Origin: Streptomyces sp. 2131.1 | Lineage (GTDB): Bacteria > Actinomycetota > Actinomycetes > Streptomycetales > Streptomycetaceae | Length of the DNA stretch: 64,000 nucleotides | Direction: 5' to 3' | Assembly (NCBI RefSeq): GCF_900105515.1 | Contig: NZ_FNSY01000001.1 | Location: 2,046,001 to 2,110,000 of the forward strand | In this document: positions 48,770 to 56,903 of the stretch, in pieces | Layout of the letters: every line of letters begins with the position of its first letter | How positions within the stretch are numbered: position 1 is the stretch's first letter | Notes under the pieces: generated by a model | Databases searched by the model: none | Told to the model about the DNA's origin: nothing | The model's input: only the letters and a program-made list of their open reading frames with translations | Position numbers and translations under genes: made by a program

Positions 48770-49105
48770 TCAGACGCCTGCGGGGGCCGCGGGGGTCGTG
48801 TCGGCGACCAGCGGCTCGACCTCGCGGACGACCTTGCGCTCGACGAAGAACGCGGCCGTAGGGATCGTGCCCGAGATGAGCACCCAGGCGAGCTTGCCCA
48901 TCGGCCACTTCGCCTTGGAGCCCAGGTCGAAGGCGAAGATCAGGTAGATGATGTACAGCACGCCGTGGATCTGGGAGACGACGAGCGTCAGGCCCTCACC
49001 CTTGTCGAAGCCGTATTTGAAGATCATGCACACGCAGAGGATCAGCAACATGACGGCGGTGACGTAAGCCATCACCCGGTATCGGGTCAGCACACTGCGT
49101 TTCAT
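48770..49105 (-). CDS. DUF3817 membrane protein
   Basis: The 111-residue protein has three hydrophobic segments (about 8-28, 40-60, 73-92) and the family motif SQIHGVLYIIYLIFAFDLG followed by KWPMGK. DUF3817 proteins are small actinobacterial membrane proteins of unknown function. The ATG at 49105 is chosen over upstream codons because it begins with the conserved basic-hydrophobic N-terminus. A second DUF3817 gene lies at 52500-52850. Confidence 0.85.
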   Translation of the reverse strand: MKRSVLTRYRVMAYVTAVMLLILCVCMIFKYGFDKGEGLTLVVSQIHGVLYIIYLIFAFDLGSKAKWPMGKLAWVLISGTIPTAAFFVERKVVREVEPLVADTTPAAPAGV

Positions 49106-49170
49106 GGCATCGAGCGTAACCGGACGTCCGGGGCGATCTTGCAGCGGGCCGGGCGCCGGAACCGCGTCTC

Positions 49171-49698
49171 TCAGATCTCCTCGAAGTCCTGCGCGGCGAT
49201 GCGCAGCGGCCGCAGCAGCGCGAAGATCTCGGCGCACTCCTCGGCGTCGTACACCCCGAGTCCGAACTCCATCGCGACCAGGTCCCGGGTCGCCGATTCC
49301 ACGACCTCGCGCCCCTTGTCCGTGATGGAGGCCAGCGTGCCCCGCCCGTCGTTGGGGTTCGGGCGCTTGTCGACCAGGCCGGAGCGCACCAGCCGGTCCA
49401 CCGTGTTCGTCACGGACGTCGGGTGGACCATCAGCCGCTCACCGATCTTGGACATCGGCAGCTCGCCCGCCTTGGAGAAGGTGAGCAGCACCAGCGCCTC
49501 GTACCGCGCGAACGTCAGCCCGTACGGCTTGACGACGGCGTCGACCTCCGCGAGCAGGATCTGCTGCGCGCGCATGATCGAGGTGATCGCCCCCATGGAC
49601 GGGACCGGGCCCCAGCGCTGCTGCCAGAGCTCGTCGGCGCGGGCGATGGGATCGAAGGGAAGGCTGAGCGGCTTCGGCACGGCCACGACCTTACCCAT
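49171..49698 (-). CDS. MarR-family regulator
   Basis: The 175-residue protein has a winged helix-turn-helix: LTFARYEALVLLTFSKAGELPMSKIGERLMVHPTSVTN region (about 62-105) and the wing SGLVDKRPNPNDGRG. The ATG at 49698 lies inside the end of the MFS gene (8-bp overlap), so the regulator is co-translated with the transporter it may control. The ligand is unknown. Confidence 0.9.
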   Translation of the reverse strand: MGKVVAVPKPLSLPFDPIARADELWQQRWGPVPSMGAITSIMRAQQILLAEVDAVVKPYGLTFARYEALVLLTFSKAGELPMSKIGERLMVHPTSVTNTVDRLVRSGLVDKRPNPNDGRGTLASITDKGREVVESATRDLVAMEFGLGVYDAEECAEIFALLRPLRIAAQDFEEI

Positions 49699-51091
49699 GG
49701 GGAACTTGTCGGTCCTCCCCGTCTCGAACTTCGGTCCGGTCCGGGGCCGTGGGTGCGGTTCTGCGGACCTCCGCGACCAGCGGGAGCAGGCACAGCGTGC
49801 CGAGGACACCCGCCCCGGCGACCACCTGGTGGACGGGGAAGAACTCGGCGGCGAGCCCCGTCAGCGCCATCCCGACGCCCTGGAGCGTCATCAGCCCGGC
49901 GGTGAGCAGGGTCATGGCCCGGCCGCGCAGCTCCTCGGGGACGGCCGCCACGAACCACTGGTCGAGGCCGATGTTGTACGCGGACGAGACGCCGACGACC
50001 ACGAGGACGGCGGCGGCTCCCGCGACGCCCGGCGTCAGCGCGTACATCGCGAGGGGCAGCAGCCCGGCGGCGGCGAGCGGCAGCACGATCCGCTCGCGGG
50101 TACGCGGGCGCAGCGCGGAGCCCGCGTACAGCTCGGCGGCGATGTGGCCGACGGGCATGGCGCACATCAGCAGCCCGAGCGCGGCCGGGCCCACACCGAT
50201 CTCGTCGGCGTACGGCGCCGCGACCGCCTCCGGCGCGACGACGAAAAGCGGGGGCAGCCAGAACAGCAGCATCAGGGCGCGGACGCGGCGGTGGCCGAGG
50301 ACCAGCCGGGCGCCGGACAGCGACTCCCGCAGCAGGGTGGAGCCGCCGCCCCGCCCGGCGCGGGCCGGGCGGTCGCGGGTGCCGAGGCGCAGCAGCGCCG
50401 CCGAGCCGAGGAAGGTGAACACGGTGACCGTGATCGCGCCGCGCGGGGAGAGCACCGCGAGCAGCAGCCCGCCGACGCCGAACCCGGCGAGCAGCGCGCT
50501 CTGCGAGACGATCCGCAGCAGCGAGCGCCCCAGTACGAACAGCTCGCCCTCGCCCAGGATGTCGGTGAGCGCGGCCATCCGCGTCCCGGTGAAGACCGGC
50601 GAGACTGCGGCCACCAGGCAGCGCAGCCCCAGGAGCCCGGCGACCGGCGTGCCCGGAAGGATCATCACGGCGACGCAGGCCGCGCAGATCAGATCGCAGG
50701 TGACCAGCACCCGGCGGGCGGGGTAGCGGTCCGCGATGCCGGCGAAGAGGGTGCCGCCGACGAGGTACGGGAGCATGCCGAGCGCGAACGTGAGCGCGCT
50801 GAGCAGGGGCGACGAGGTGAGGTCGTAGACGAAGACGGTGAGCGCGAGTTCGCTGACGACGACGCCGAGCAGCGAGAGCAGGTGCGCGGCGAACACCGCC
50901 CGGAACTCGCGTACGGCGAATACGGAGCGGTAGCCGCGAGGGGCCCGCTCCCGGGGCGCTGCCGGACCGCTCGGGTCAGGGGGGCCGGGGCGCTCCGGGG
51001 GCGGAGCCGGGAGAGGGACCGGTCCGGCGATGGCGGGTTCGGGGGTGTCGCGGGGATGGCCCGCCCGGGGGTCGGTGGTGTCTCTCGGCAT
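49691..51091 (-). CDS. MFS transporter
   Basis: The 466-residue protein has a Pro/Asp-rich cytoplasmic N-terminal tail (about 1-55) and twelve predicted membrane segments, with the MFS loop motif GIADRYPARRVLV between helices 2 and 3. It resembles the MFS_3/enterobactin-exporter-like group and probably exports a drug or metabolite. The ATG at 51091 is divergent from an ArsR-type regulator gene, and a MarR gene follows in the same operon, so two regulators frame this transporter. Confidence 0.87.
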   Translation of the reverse strand: MPRDTTDPRAGHPRDTPEPAIAGPVPLPAPPPERPGPPDPSGPAAPRERAPRGYRSVFAVREFRAVFAAHLLSLLGVVVSELALTVFVYDLTSSPLLSALTFALGMLPYLVGGTLFAGIADRYPARRVLVTCDLICAACVAVMILPGTPVAGLLGLRCLVAAVSPVFTGTRMAALTDILGEGELFVLGRSLLRIVSQSALLAGFGVGGLLLAVLSPRGAITVTVFTFLGSAALLRLGTRDRPARAGRGGGSTLLRESLSGARLVLGHRRVRALMLLFWLPPLFVVAPEAVAAPYADEIGVGPAALGLLMCAMPVGHIAAELYAGSALRPRTRERIVLPLAAAGLLPLAMYALTPGVAGAAAVLVVVGVSSAYNIGLDQWFVAAVPEELRGRAMTLLTAGLMTLQGVGMALTGLAAEFFPVHQVVAGAGVLGTLCLLPLVAEVRRTAPTAPDRTEVRDGEDRQVPHG

Positions 51092-51124
51092 GGGCGCAGC
51101 CTGCGGGAACGGGGCGGCCGACCG

Positions 51125-51146
51125 TAGACTTTCGGCCCCAGCCGAA
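51125..51146 (+). promoter_or_regulatory. Promoter and operator between the MFS and ArsR genes
   Basis: TAGACT (51125-51130) is a -10-like hexamer for the plus-strand gene. It abuts the dyad TTCGGC (51131-51136) and GCCGAA (51141-51146). The 72-bp divergent gap would allow one regulator to control both genes. Confidence 0.5.
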
Positions 51147-51163
51147 TCTTCCCGGGGCCCGCC

Positions 51164-52147
51164 ATGTCCTTCCACCTGCATTTCGACGAGAGCGATCTGC
51201 TGCGCTGCCGTTTCGCGCTCTCGCCGCTGTGGGAGACCCAGTCGGCCGTGCGGGTGCTGGCACGGCCGGGGCAGCAGGGCTACCACCTGCCGTGGCTGCG
51301 GCGCATCCGGGAGGCGGCGGCCGGGCTGCCGCTGGAGCCGTTGTGGCTGCTGATGCCGGACGGCGGCCACAGTCCGGACTTCTTCAGCCCGCCGCCCGTG
51401 GGGCCGCTCGTCTCGTTCGAGGAAGAGATCGCGGCGGTGCGGGCGATCGATCCGGAGCTGGCCCGCCAGGACATCGAGGCGTCGCTCAGGGACCGGCCGG
51501 AGGCGTGGTCCTCGGCCGCCGGGCAAGCGCTGCTGGCCGATCCGGCGCGGAGCCTGCGGGAGCTGACGGACCTGCTGGAACGGGCCTGGCGTGCGCTCGT
51601 CGAACCGCACTGGCCCAGGCTGCGCGCCCTGCTGGAGGCGGACGTGGCCTACCACTCGCGGCGGTTGGCCGCGGTGGGGTTCGAGCGGCTGCTCGGTGAG
51701 CTGAGCCCGCGGCTGAGCTGGTCCGGCTCCACGCTCACCATCAACGACACGAAGACCCGGCACTCCCGCGTGCTCGGCGGGCAGGGGCTGGTCCTGATGC
51801 CGTCCGTGTTCGTCTGGCCGGCCACGGTCGGCGGCTTCGAGGACCCCTGGCTGCCGGCCGTCGTCTATCCGGCGCGCGGCATCGGGGGCCTGTGGACGGA
51901 GCCGGGCGGCACCACCCCCGACGCCCTGGCGCGGCTGCTCGGCCGGGCGCGGGCCGACGTCCTGTGCGCGCTGGACCAGCCGGCCGGCACGAGCGCGCTC
52001 GCCCACCGGCTGAACCTGGCGCCGTCCTCGGTGTCGGAGCACCTGTCGGTGCTGCGGGCGGCGGGACTGCTGACCTCGCGCCGCTACGGACACCAGGTGC
52101 TGTACGAGCGGACGCCGCTGGGGATCGCGCTGGCCGTCCCGGAATGA
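51164..52147 (+). CDS. ArsR-family regulator with large N-terminal domain (DUF5937 type)
   Basis: In this 327-residue protein the ArsR/SmtB winged helix is C-terminal (TSALAHRLNLAPSSVSEHLSVLRAAGLLTSRR, about 275-310). The N-terminal 230 residues form a separate domain of the DUF5937 kind that is common in Streptomyces and may bind an effector. No ArsR-type metal-binding cysteine motif is present. It is divergent from the MFS transporter and probably represses it through the TTCGGC/GCCGAA site. Confidence 0.88.
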   Translation: MSFHLHFDESDLLRCRFALSPLWETQSAVRVLARPGQQGYHLPWLRRIREAAAGLPLEPLWLLMPDGGHSPDFFSPPPVGPLVSFEEEIAAVRAIDPELARQDIEASLRDRPEAWSSAAGQALLADPARSLRELTDLLERAWRALVEPHWPRLRALLEADVAYHSRRLAAVGFERLLGELSPRLSWSGSTLTINDTKTRHSRVLGGQGLVLMPSVFVWPATVGGFEDPWLPAVVYPARGIGGLWTEPGGTTPDALARLLGRARADVLCALDQPAGTSALAHRLNLAPSSVSEHLSVLRAAGLLTSRRYGHQVLYERTPLGIALAVPE

Positions 52148-52190
52148 CGGGAGCCCCCGCCGGCCGGTCGTTCCGGGGGCGAGGGCTCCG
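52148..52190. terminator. Imperfect bidirectional terminator
   Basis: CGGGAGCCCCCGCC can pair with GGGGGCGAGGGCTCCG with one bulge and one mismatch. It lies between the convergent ArsR and MTH1187-family genes. Confidence 0.5.
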
Positions 52191-52209
52191 CGTACGTGCG
52201 TACGGAGGG

Positions 52210-52503
52210 TCAGTCCGCGAGGTACCGCTCGACGGTTTCCACCTTGGAGGTGAGTCCGTCGGTGACCCCGGGGCGGATGTCGGCCTTCAAGACCAGGGAG
52301 ACCCGCCCGGCGCGCGCCTCGACGGCGGCGACCGCGCGCTTCACGACGTCCATGACTTCGTCCCACTCCCCCTCGACGGAGGTGAACATCGCGTCCGTGC
52401 GGTTCGGGAGACCGGACTCACGGACGACCCGGACCGCGTCGGCGACGTACTCGCCGACGTCCTCGCCGACCCCGAGCGGGCTGACGGAGAAGGCGACGAT
52501 CAT
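52210..52503 (-). CDS. MTH1187/YkoF-family protein
   Basis: The 97-residue protein has the ferredoxin-like fold of the MTH1187 (DUF77) family: [20 protein letters not shown] at the start, [20 protein letters not shown] and [12 protein letters not shown]. Members are tetramers; some bind thiamine or a related ligand, but the physiological role is open. Its ATG overlaps the stop of the DUF3817 gene by four bases (ATGA), so the two are one operon. Confidence 0.87.
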   Translation of the reverse strand: MIVAFSVSPLGVGEDVGEYVADAVRVVRESGLPNRTDAMFTSVEGEWDEVMDVVKRAVAAVEARAGRVSLVLKADIRPGVTDGLTSKVETVERYLAD

Positions 52504-52850
52504 GCGCTGACCGTGCCTTCGCGGCGGGCCCGGGCGGCGATGACGCTGTCCGCCTCGTAGCGCTTGAGCACCTTGTCCCCGTACAGGCCGCCGAACGGCA
52601 GCACGCAGAGCAGGAAGAAGAACGCGACGCGCTTCAGCGGCCACTTGGTCTTCGCCCACACGTCGAGCAGCAGGACCACGTAGATCACGAACAGCACGCC
52701 GTGCAGCATGCCGAGCGGCATCATCAGGAAGTCGATGTCGGAGACCCGGCTCAGGACCGAGCCGAAGAGGATCAGCGCGGGGAAGGACAGCGCCTCGGGA
52801 ATCGAGATGAGGCGCAGCCGGTGCAGGGCGGTGGCGGTCTTGATGTCCAC
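52500..52850 (-). CDS. DUF3817 membrane protein, second copy
   Basis: The 116-residue protein has three hydrophobic segments and the family motif [19 protein letters not shown] followed by KWPLKR. The start is the GTG at 52850, five bases after GAAGGTG. It is a paralogue of the gene at 48770-49105 and is translationally coupled to the MTH1187-family gene. The function is unknown. Confidence 0.85.
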   Translation of the reverse strand: MDIKTATALHRLRLISIPEALSFPALILFGSVLSRVSDIDFLMMPLGMLHGVLFVIYVVLLLDVWAKTKWPLKRVAFFFLLCVLPFGGLYGDKVLKRYEADSVIAARARREGTVSA

Positions 52851-52880
52851 GGGGGCACCTTCGGTGGGAGGGTCGTGACA

Positions 52881-52902
52881 GCTTGTGAACGCACGCACAA
52901 GC
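52881..52902 (-). promoter_or_regulatory. Operator-like inverted repeat upstream of the DUF3817/MTH1187 operon
   Basis: GCTTGTG and CACAAGC are separated by 8 bp, 31-52 bp upstream of the GTG start, in promoter position. A second dyad in the same divergent gap, CGTAC-GAA-GTACG, lies at 52979-52991. Confidence 0.5.
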
Positions 52903-53107
52903 GGCCCCCATTGTGACATCGCGGCCCGGCCCGCCCCGCACGGGGTCCGGCGGGGAGCGGTCCGCGCCCGCCCGGTTCCGTACGAAGTACGTCCCGATCG
53001 CGTCCGGGTCCCGTACCGGATGCGTATCAGGGGCGGTCCGGGGCGCCCGATCGCGCGGCTGCCCCTGTTCCGGCGGCGGTCGCTGCGGCTATTTTCGCCG
53101 GGTGGCA

Positions 53108-53740
53108 ATGTTCCGGCTTGAGGGAAGCAAGACGCTCGCCGTCGATCTGGCAGGCGATGCCGTCAAGGCGAAGAACGGCTCGATGGTCGCGTACGAGGGC
53201 CAGATGTCGTTCAAGAAGATGACGGGCGGCGGTGAGGGACTGCGCGGGATGGTGACCCGCAGGCTGACCGGTGAGTCGATGGCGGTGATGCAGGTCACCG
53301 GGCAGGGCACCTGCTACTTCGCGGACCGGGCGAGCGAGATCAACCTCGTCACGCTGCACGGCGACAAGCTGTACGTCGAGGCGAGCAACCTGCTCTGCAC
53401 CGACGCGGGACTGCGGACGGGCACCACGTTCACCGGGCTGCGCGGCGGGGCGACGGGCAACGGCCTGTTCACCACCACCGTGGAGGGGACCGGCCAGGCG
53501 GCGATCATGTCGGACGGCACGGCCGTGGTGCTGCGGGTCTCCGCGCAGTACCCGCTGTTCGTCGACCCGGGCGCGTACATCGCCCATCAGGGCGACCTCC
53601 AGCAGCACCTGCAGTCCGGGGTCAACTTCCGGACGCTGATCGGCGAGGGCTCCGGCGAGTCGTTCCAGATCCGTTTCGAGGGTGAGGGACTGGTCTACGT
53701 GCAGCCCAGCGAGCGGAACACGATCGGGGGGAACGTCTGA
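53108..53740 (+). CDS. AIM24-family protein, copy 1
   Basis: The 210-residue protein has the tandem beta-sandwich of the AIM24/TIM22-inner-membrane-like family (DUF124): KAKNGSMVAYEGQMSFKK, QGTCYFADRASEINLV, ADRASEI and DPGAYIAHQGDL. Bacterial members are soluble and of unknown function; the yeast protein shapes the mitochondrial inner membrane. The start is taken as the ATG at 53108 (MFRLEGSK). A GTG at 53102 lies exactly 6 nt after a TATTTT -10 element (53090-53095) and could be a leaderless start two codons earlier. It is the first of three paralogues joined by overlapping codons. Confidence 0.85.
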   Translation: MFRLEGSKTLAVDLAGDAVKAKNGSMVAYEGQMSFKKMTGGGEGLRGMVTRRLTGESMAVMQVTGQGTCYFADRASEINLVTLHGDKLYVEASNLLCTDAGLRTGTTFTGLRGGATGNGLFTTTVEGTGQAAIMSDGTAVVLRVSAQYPLFVDPGAYIAHQGDLQQHLQSGVNFRTLIGEGSGESFQIRFEGEGLVYVQPSERNTIGGNV

Positions 53741-54390
53741 TGCCCTTCCGCGAGATCAACTCCAAGATGGTCGAGGCGACGGTGGTCCCCGGCCAGAAGA
53801 TGTTCAGCCAGCGCGGGGCGATGCTCGCCTACCGGGGCGAGGTGGCGTTCACGCCGAACATCCAGGGCGGCCAGGGCGGCATGATGTCGATGATCGGCCG
53901 CCGGATGGCGAACGAGGCGACCCCGCTGATGACGGTCGAGGGCAACGGCACGGTGATGTTCGGCCACGGCGGCCACCACATCCACGTGATCAACCTGTCC
54001 GGGGACACCCTCTACGTGGAGGCGGACCGCCTGCTCGCCTTCGACGGGACGCTCCAGCAGGGCACGATGTTCATGGGCTCGCAGGGCGGTGTGATGGGCA
54101 TGGTGCGCGGCCAGGTGACCGGGCAGGGCCTGTTCACCACGACACTCACGGGGCACGGCGCGGTGGCCGTGATGGCGCACGGCGGGGTCATCGAGCTCCC
54201 GATCGCGCCCGGCCGAGACGTGCACGTCGACCCCCAGGCGTACGTGGCCCACCACGGCCAGGTGCGCAACAAGCTCTCCACCGCGCTCGGCTGGCGCGAG
54301 ATGGTGGGACGCGGCTCGGGCGAGGGCTTCCAGCTGGAGCTGAGCGGCAGCGGTGCGGTGTACGTCCAGGCGTCGGAGGAAAAACTGTGA
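53740..54390 (+). CDS. AIM24-family protein, copy 2
   Basis: The 216-residue protein aligns along its length with copy 1: QRGAMLAYRGEVAFTPN, GNGTVMFGHGGHHIHVINL, GDTLYVEADRLLAFD and DPQAYVAHHGQVRNKL. It is richer in Met and Gly in the middle (QGGMMSMIGRRMA). The ATG shares one base with the stop of copy 1 (TGATG), so translation is coupled. Three different paralogues kept together suggest a hetero-oligomer; this is inference. Confidence 0.87.
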   Translation: MPFREINSKMVEATVVPGQKMFSQRGAMLAYRGEVAFTPNIQGGQGGMMSMIGRRMANEATPLMTVEGNGTVMFGHGGHHIHVINLSGDTLYVEADRLLAFDGTLQQGTMFMGSQGGVMGMVRGQVTGQGLFTTTLTGHGAVAVMAHGGVIELPIAPGRDVHVDPQAYVAHHGQVRNKLSTALGWREMVGRGSGEGFQLELSGSGAVYVQASEEKL

Positions 54391-55136
54391 ACGGGCCCGT
54401 GGTCTTCGACCCGATGACGCTGCCGGCGGACGACAACGTCAACGCGTACACCTTCTGCGTGGAGCTCAAGGGGAGCCAGTGGTTCCTGCAGAAGGGCAAG
54501 ATGATCGCCTACTACGGGCAGATCAACTTCGACGGCATCGGGCACGGCCGCTTCGAGCGGCTGGTCCGGGCGAGCTTCCACTCACCGCTGCACGCGAGCG
54601 ACTGGGTGGTGGCCGAGGGCAGCGGCAAGATGCTCCTCGCCGACCGGGCGTTCGACGTGAACTCCTACGACCTGGACGACGGCAACCTGACGATCCGCTC
54701 GGGCAACCTGCTCGCCTACCAGCCGTCGCTGGCCCTGAAGCAGTCGATCGTGCCCGGGTTCCTGACGCTGATCGGCACGGGCAAGTTCGTCGCCGCGTCC
54801 AACGGCCCGGTGGTCTTCATGGAGCCGCCGCTGCGCGTCGACCCGCAGGCGCTGGTGGGCTGGGCGGACTGCCCCTCCCCCTGCCACCACTACGACCACG
54901 GCTACATGACCGGCCTCATGGGCGGGCTGCGCGCGCTCACCGGGATCGGCGGCGCCTCGGGCGAGGAGCACCAGTTCGAGTTCGTCGGCGCCGGTACGGT
55001 GCTGCTCCAGTCCTCCGAGGCGTTGATGGGCGAGCTGTCGACGGGGGCGGTGCCGCAGCAGCCGGGGGTGCCGGGCGGAGGTACCCCCCGGGCGCCAGGT
55101 CAGCTGGGGGACCTCCAGCGTCGCTTCGGGATGTGA
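54387..55136 (+). CDS. AIM24-family protein, copy 3
   Basis: The 249-residue protein carries the same fold (LQKGKMIAYYGQINFDG, GKMLLADRAFDVNSYDLDDG, IRSGNLLAYQPSL) with a C-terminal extension rich in Gly and Pro. It contains an unusual CPSPCHHYDHGY stretch near residue 165, where the two Cys and two His could bind metal; the other two copies lack it. The GTG start overlaps the stop of copy 2 by four bases. Confidence 0.87.
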   Translation: MNGPVVFDPMTLPADDNVNAYTFCVELKGSQWFLQKGKMIAYYGQINFDGIGHGRFERLVRASFHSPLHASDWVVAEGSGKMLLADRAFDVNSYDLDDGNLTIRSGNLLAYQPSLALKQSIVPGFLTLIGTGKFVAASNGPVVFMEPPLRVDPQALVGWADCPSPCHHYDHGYMTGLMGGLRALTGIGGASGEEHQFEFVGAGTVLLQSSEALMGELSTGAVPQQPGVPGGGTPRAPGQLGDLQRRFGM

Positions 55137-55230
55137 GCGGTAGTCTGCGGAGGGTGACGTCGAACGCCTGCGCCCCCGCGCGTGCCGGGCGTCACACGCT
55201 CCTCATTCGTCCGGCTTTCAACTTCTTAGG

Positions 55231-55236
55231 TAGAAT
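55231..55236 (+). promoter_or_regulatory. -10 hexamer of the marR gene (leaderless)
   Basis: TAGAAT ends 6 nt before the ATG at 55243 and no ribosome-binding site is present. TTCT at 55223-55226 and AGAA at 55232-55235 form a short dyad over the element and could bind the encoded MarR protein. Confidence 0.5.
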
Positions 55237-55242
55237 CCATAC

Positions 55243-55713
55243 ATGGAGACCGAGACGGCCACCCGCTGGCTGAGCGACGCCGAGCAGTGCGCCTGGCGCA
55301 CCCATCTGGATGTCGGCAGACTGCTGACACACCAGCTGGAGAAGGACCTCCAGCCATTCGGCCTGACCATGAACGACTACGAGATCCTCGTGAACCTCTC
55401 GGAGTCCGAGGACCGCCGGATGCGGATGAGCGACCTCGCGGGCGCCACACTCCAGTCCAAGAGCCGCCTCTCCCACCAGATCACCCGGATGGAGAGCGCC
55501 GGCCTGGTCCGCCGCGAGAACTGCGAGTCGGACCGCCGAGGCCTGTACGCGGTCCTCACGGAGGAGGGCGCGGAGACGATGCGGAAGGTGGCACCGCACC
55601 ATGTCGCGTCCGTCCGCAAGCACTTCATGGACCTGCTGTCGCCGGAGGCGCTGGCGGAGCTGCACGCGGCGTTGACGCCGGTGGCGGAGCACCTGCGGGG
55701 GCAGCGGGGGTAG
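55243..55713 (+). CDS. MarR-family regulator
   Basis: The 156-residue protein has the winged helix (LTMNDYEILVNLSESEDRRMRMSDLAG, then SKSRLSHQITRMESAGLVRRENCESDRRGLYAVLTEEG). The sequence is close to the MarR group common near acyl-CoA or stress genes in Streptomyces. It follows the AIM24 trio after 106 bp with its own promoter, and converges on meaB. A Cys in RRENCESDRRG, in the wing, might be redox-sensitive; this is speculative. Confidence 0.92.
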   Translation: METETATRWLSDAEQCAWRTHLDVGRLLTHQLEKDLQPFGLTMNDYEILVNLSESEDRRMRMSDLAGATLQSKSRLSHQITRMESAGLVRRENCESDRRGLYAVLTEEGAETMRKVAPHHVASVRKHFMDLLSPEALAELHAALTPVAEHLRGQRG

Positions 55714-55889
55714 TACGGCGGCGCGCGGCCGGCCTGTTCCCCTGCCCGCCCCTTCCCGAAACCGTGGCGCTCCCCGTACCCCGCGACGGGATCCGGCGGA
55801 AGCATTCGCTCGCGCCGTGAGACGACGAGGCCCCCGCAAGCGCGGCCCGCACGCCGCGCCCACAGGGGCCCCTCAAGGACCCGGACCGG

Positions 55890-56849
55890 TCAGCTCTCGC
55901 CCGTCAGCCCCGCCACCAGCTCGTCCGCCGCCGCGTACGGGTCCAGGCTGCCCGCCACGATGCGTTCGGCCAGGGCGTCGAGGCGGCGGTCGCCGTGCAG
56001 GCTGCCGATGCGCTCGCGGAGGCGGGTGACCGCGATCGTCTCGACCTCGCGGGCGGCGCGGGCCGCGCGCCGCTCGCCGAGGACCCCGCGCTCCTCCATC
56101 CACGCCCGGTGCTTCTCCAGGGCCTCGACCACCTCGTCGACGCCCTCGCCCCGGGCGGCGACCGTCTTCACGATCGGCGGCCGCCAGTCGCCGGGGCCCC
56201 GGGACTCCCCGAGGCCCAGCATGTGGTTGAGCTCGCGGGCGGTGGCGTCCGCCCCGTCCCGGTCCGCCTTGTTCACGACGTACACATCGCCGATCTCCAG
56301 GATTCCGGCCTTGGCCGCCTGGATGCCGTCGCCCATGCCGGGGGCGAGGAGGACGACCGAGGTGTCGGCCTGCGAGGCGATCTCCACCTCGGACTGGCCG
56401 ACGCCCACGGTCTCCACCAGGACCACGTCGAAGCCCGACGCGTCCAGCACCCGGATCGCCTGCGGGGCCGCCCAGGCGAGGCCGCCGAGGTGGCCGCGGG
56501 TCGCCATGGAGCGGATGTAGACGCCAGGGTCCGACGCGTGGTCCGACATCCGGACCCGGTCACCGAGCAGCGCGCCGCCGGAGAACGGCGAGGAGGGGTC
56601 CACGGCGAGCACGGCGACCCGCTTGCCCTGCTTCCGGTACGCGGAGACGAGCGCCGACGTGGACGTGGACTTGCCGACGCCCGGCGAACCGGTCAGGCCG
56701 ACGACGTAGGCGTTGCCCGCCAGCGACGCCAGGGCCGCCATCACCTCGCGCAGCTGCGGCGAGGCCCCCTCCACCAGGGAGATGAGCCGGGCCACCGCCC
56801 GCGGTCCGCCCGCGCGGGCCTGCTCCACCAGGGTGGGGACGTCCACCAT
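55890..56849 (-). CDS. meaB: MeaB-type GTPase, mutase chaperone
   Basis: MeaB (LAO/AO-ATPase, ArgK family) loads and protects adenosylcobalamin in methylmalonyl-CoA-type mutases. The 319-residue protein has Walker A GSPGVGKST, the switch region DPSSPFSGGALLGDRVRM, ETVGVGQSEVE and the base-specificity motif NKADRDGAD. The ATG at 56849 has GGAG five bases upstream; a GTG one codon earlier is also open. It lies 54 bp downstream of the thiolase gene on the same strand. IcmA, 8 kb away, or a methylmalonyl-CoA mutase elsewhere is the likely client. Confidence 0.94.
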   Translation of the reverse strand: MVDVPTLVEQARAGGPRAVARLISLVEGASPQLREVMAALASLAGNAYVVGLTGSPGVGKSTSTSALVSAYRKQGKRVAVLAVDPSSPFSGGALLGDRVRMSDHASDPGVYIRSMATRGHLGGLAWAAPQAIRVLDASGFDVVLVETVGVGQSEVEIASQADTSVVLLAPGMGDGIQAAKAGILEIGDVYVVNKADRDGADATARELNHMLGLGESRGPGDWRPPIVKTVAARGEGVDEVVEALEKHRAWMEERGVLGERRAARAAREVETIAVTRLRERIGSLHGDRRLDALAERIVAGSLDPYAAADELVAGLTGES

Positions 56850-56903
56850 CACCGCTCCGTTCCGTTCGCTGCGTGTTCTCTTACCGCGTGTGCCCGTACC
56901 GCG

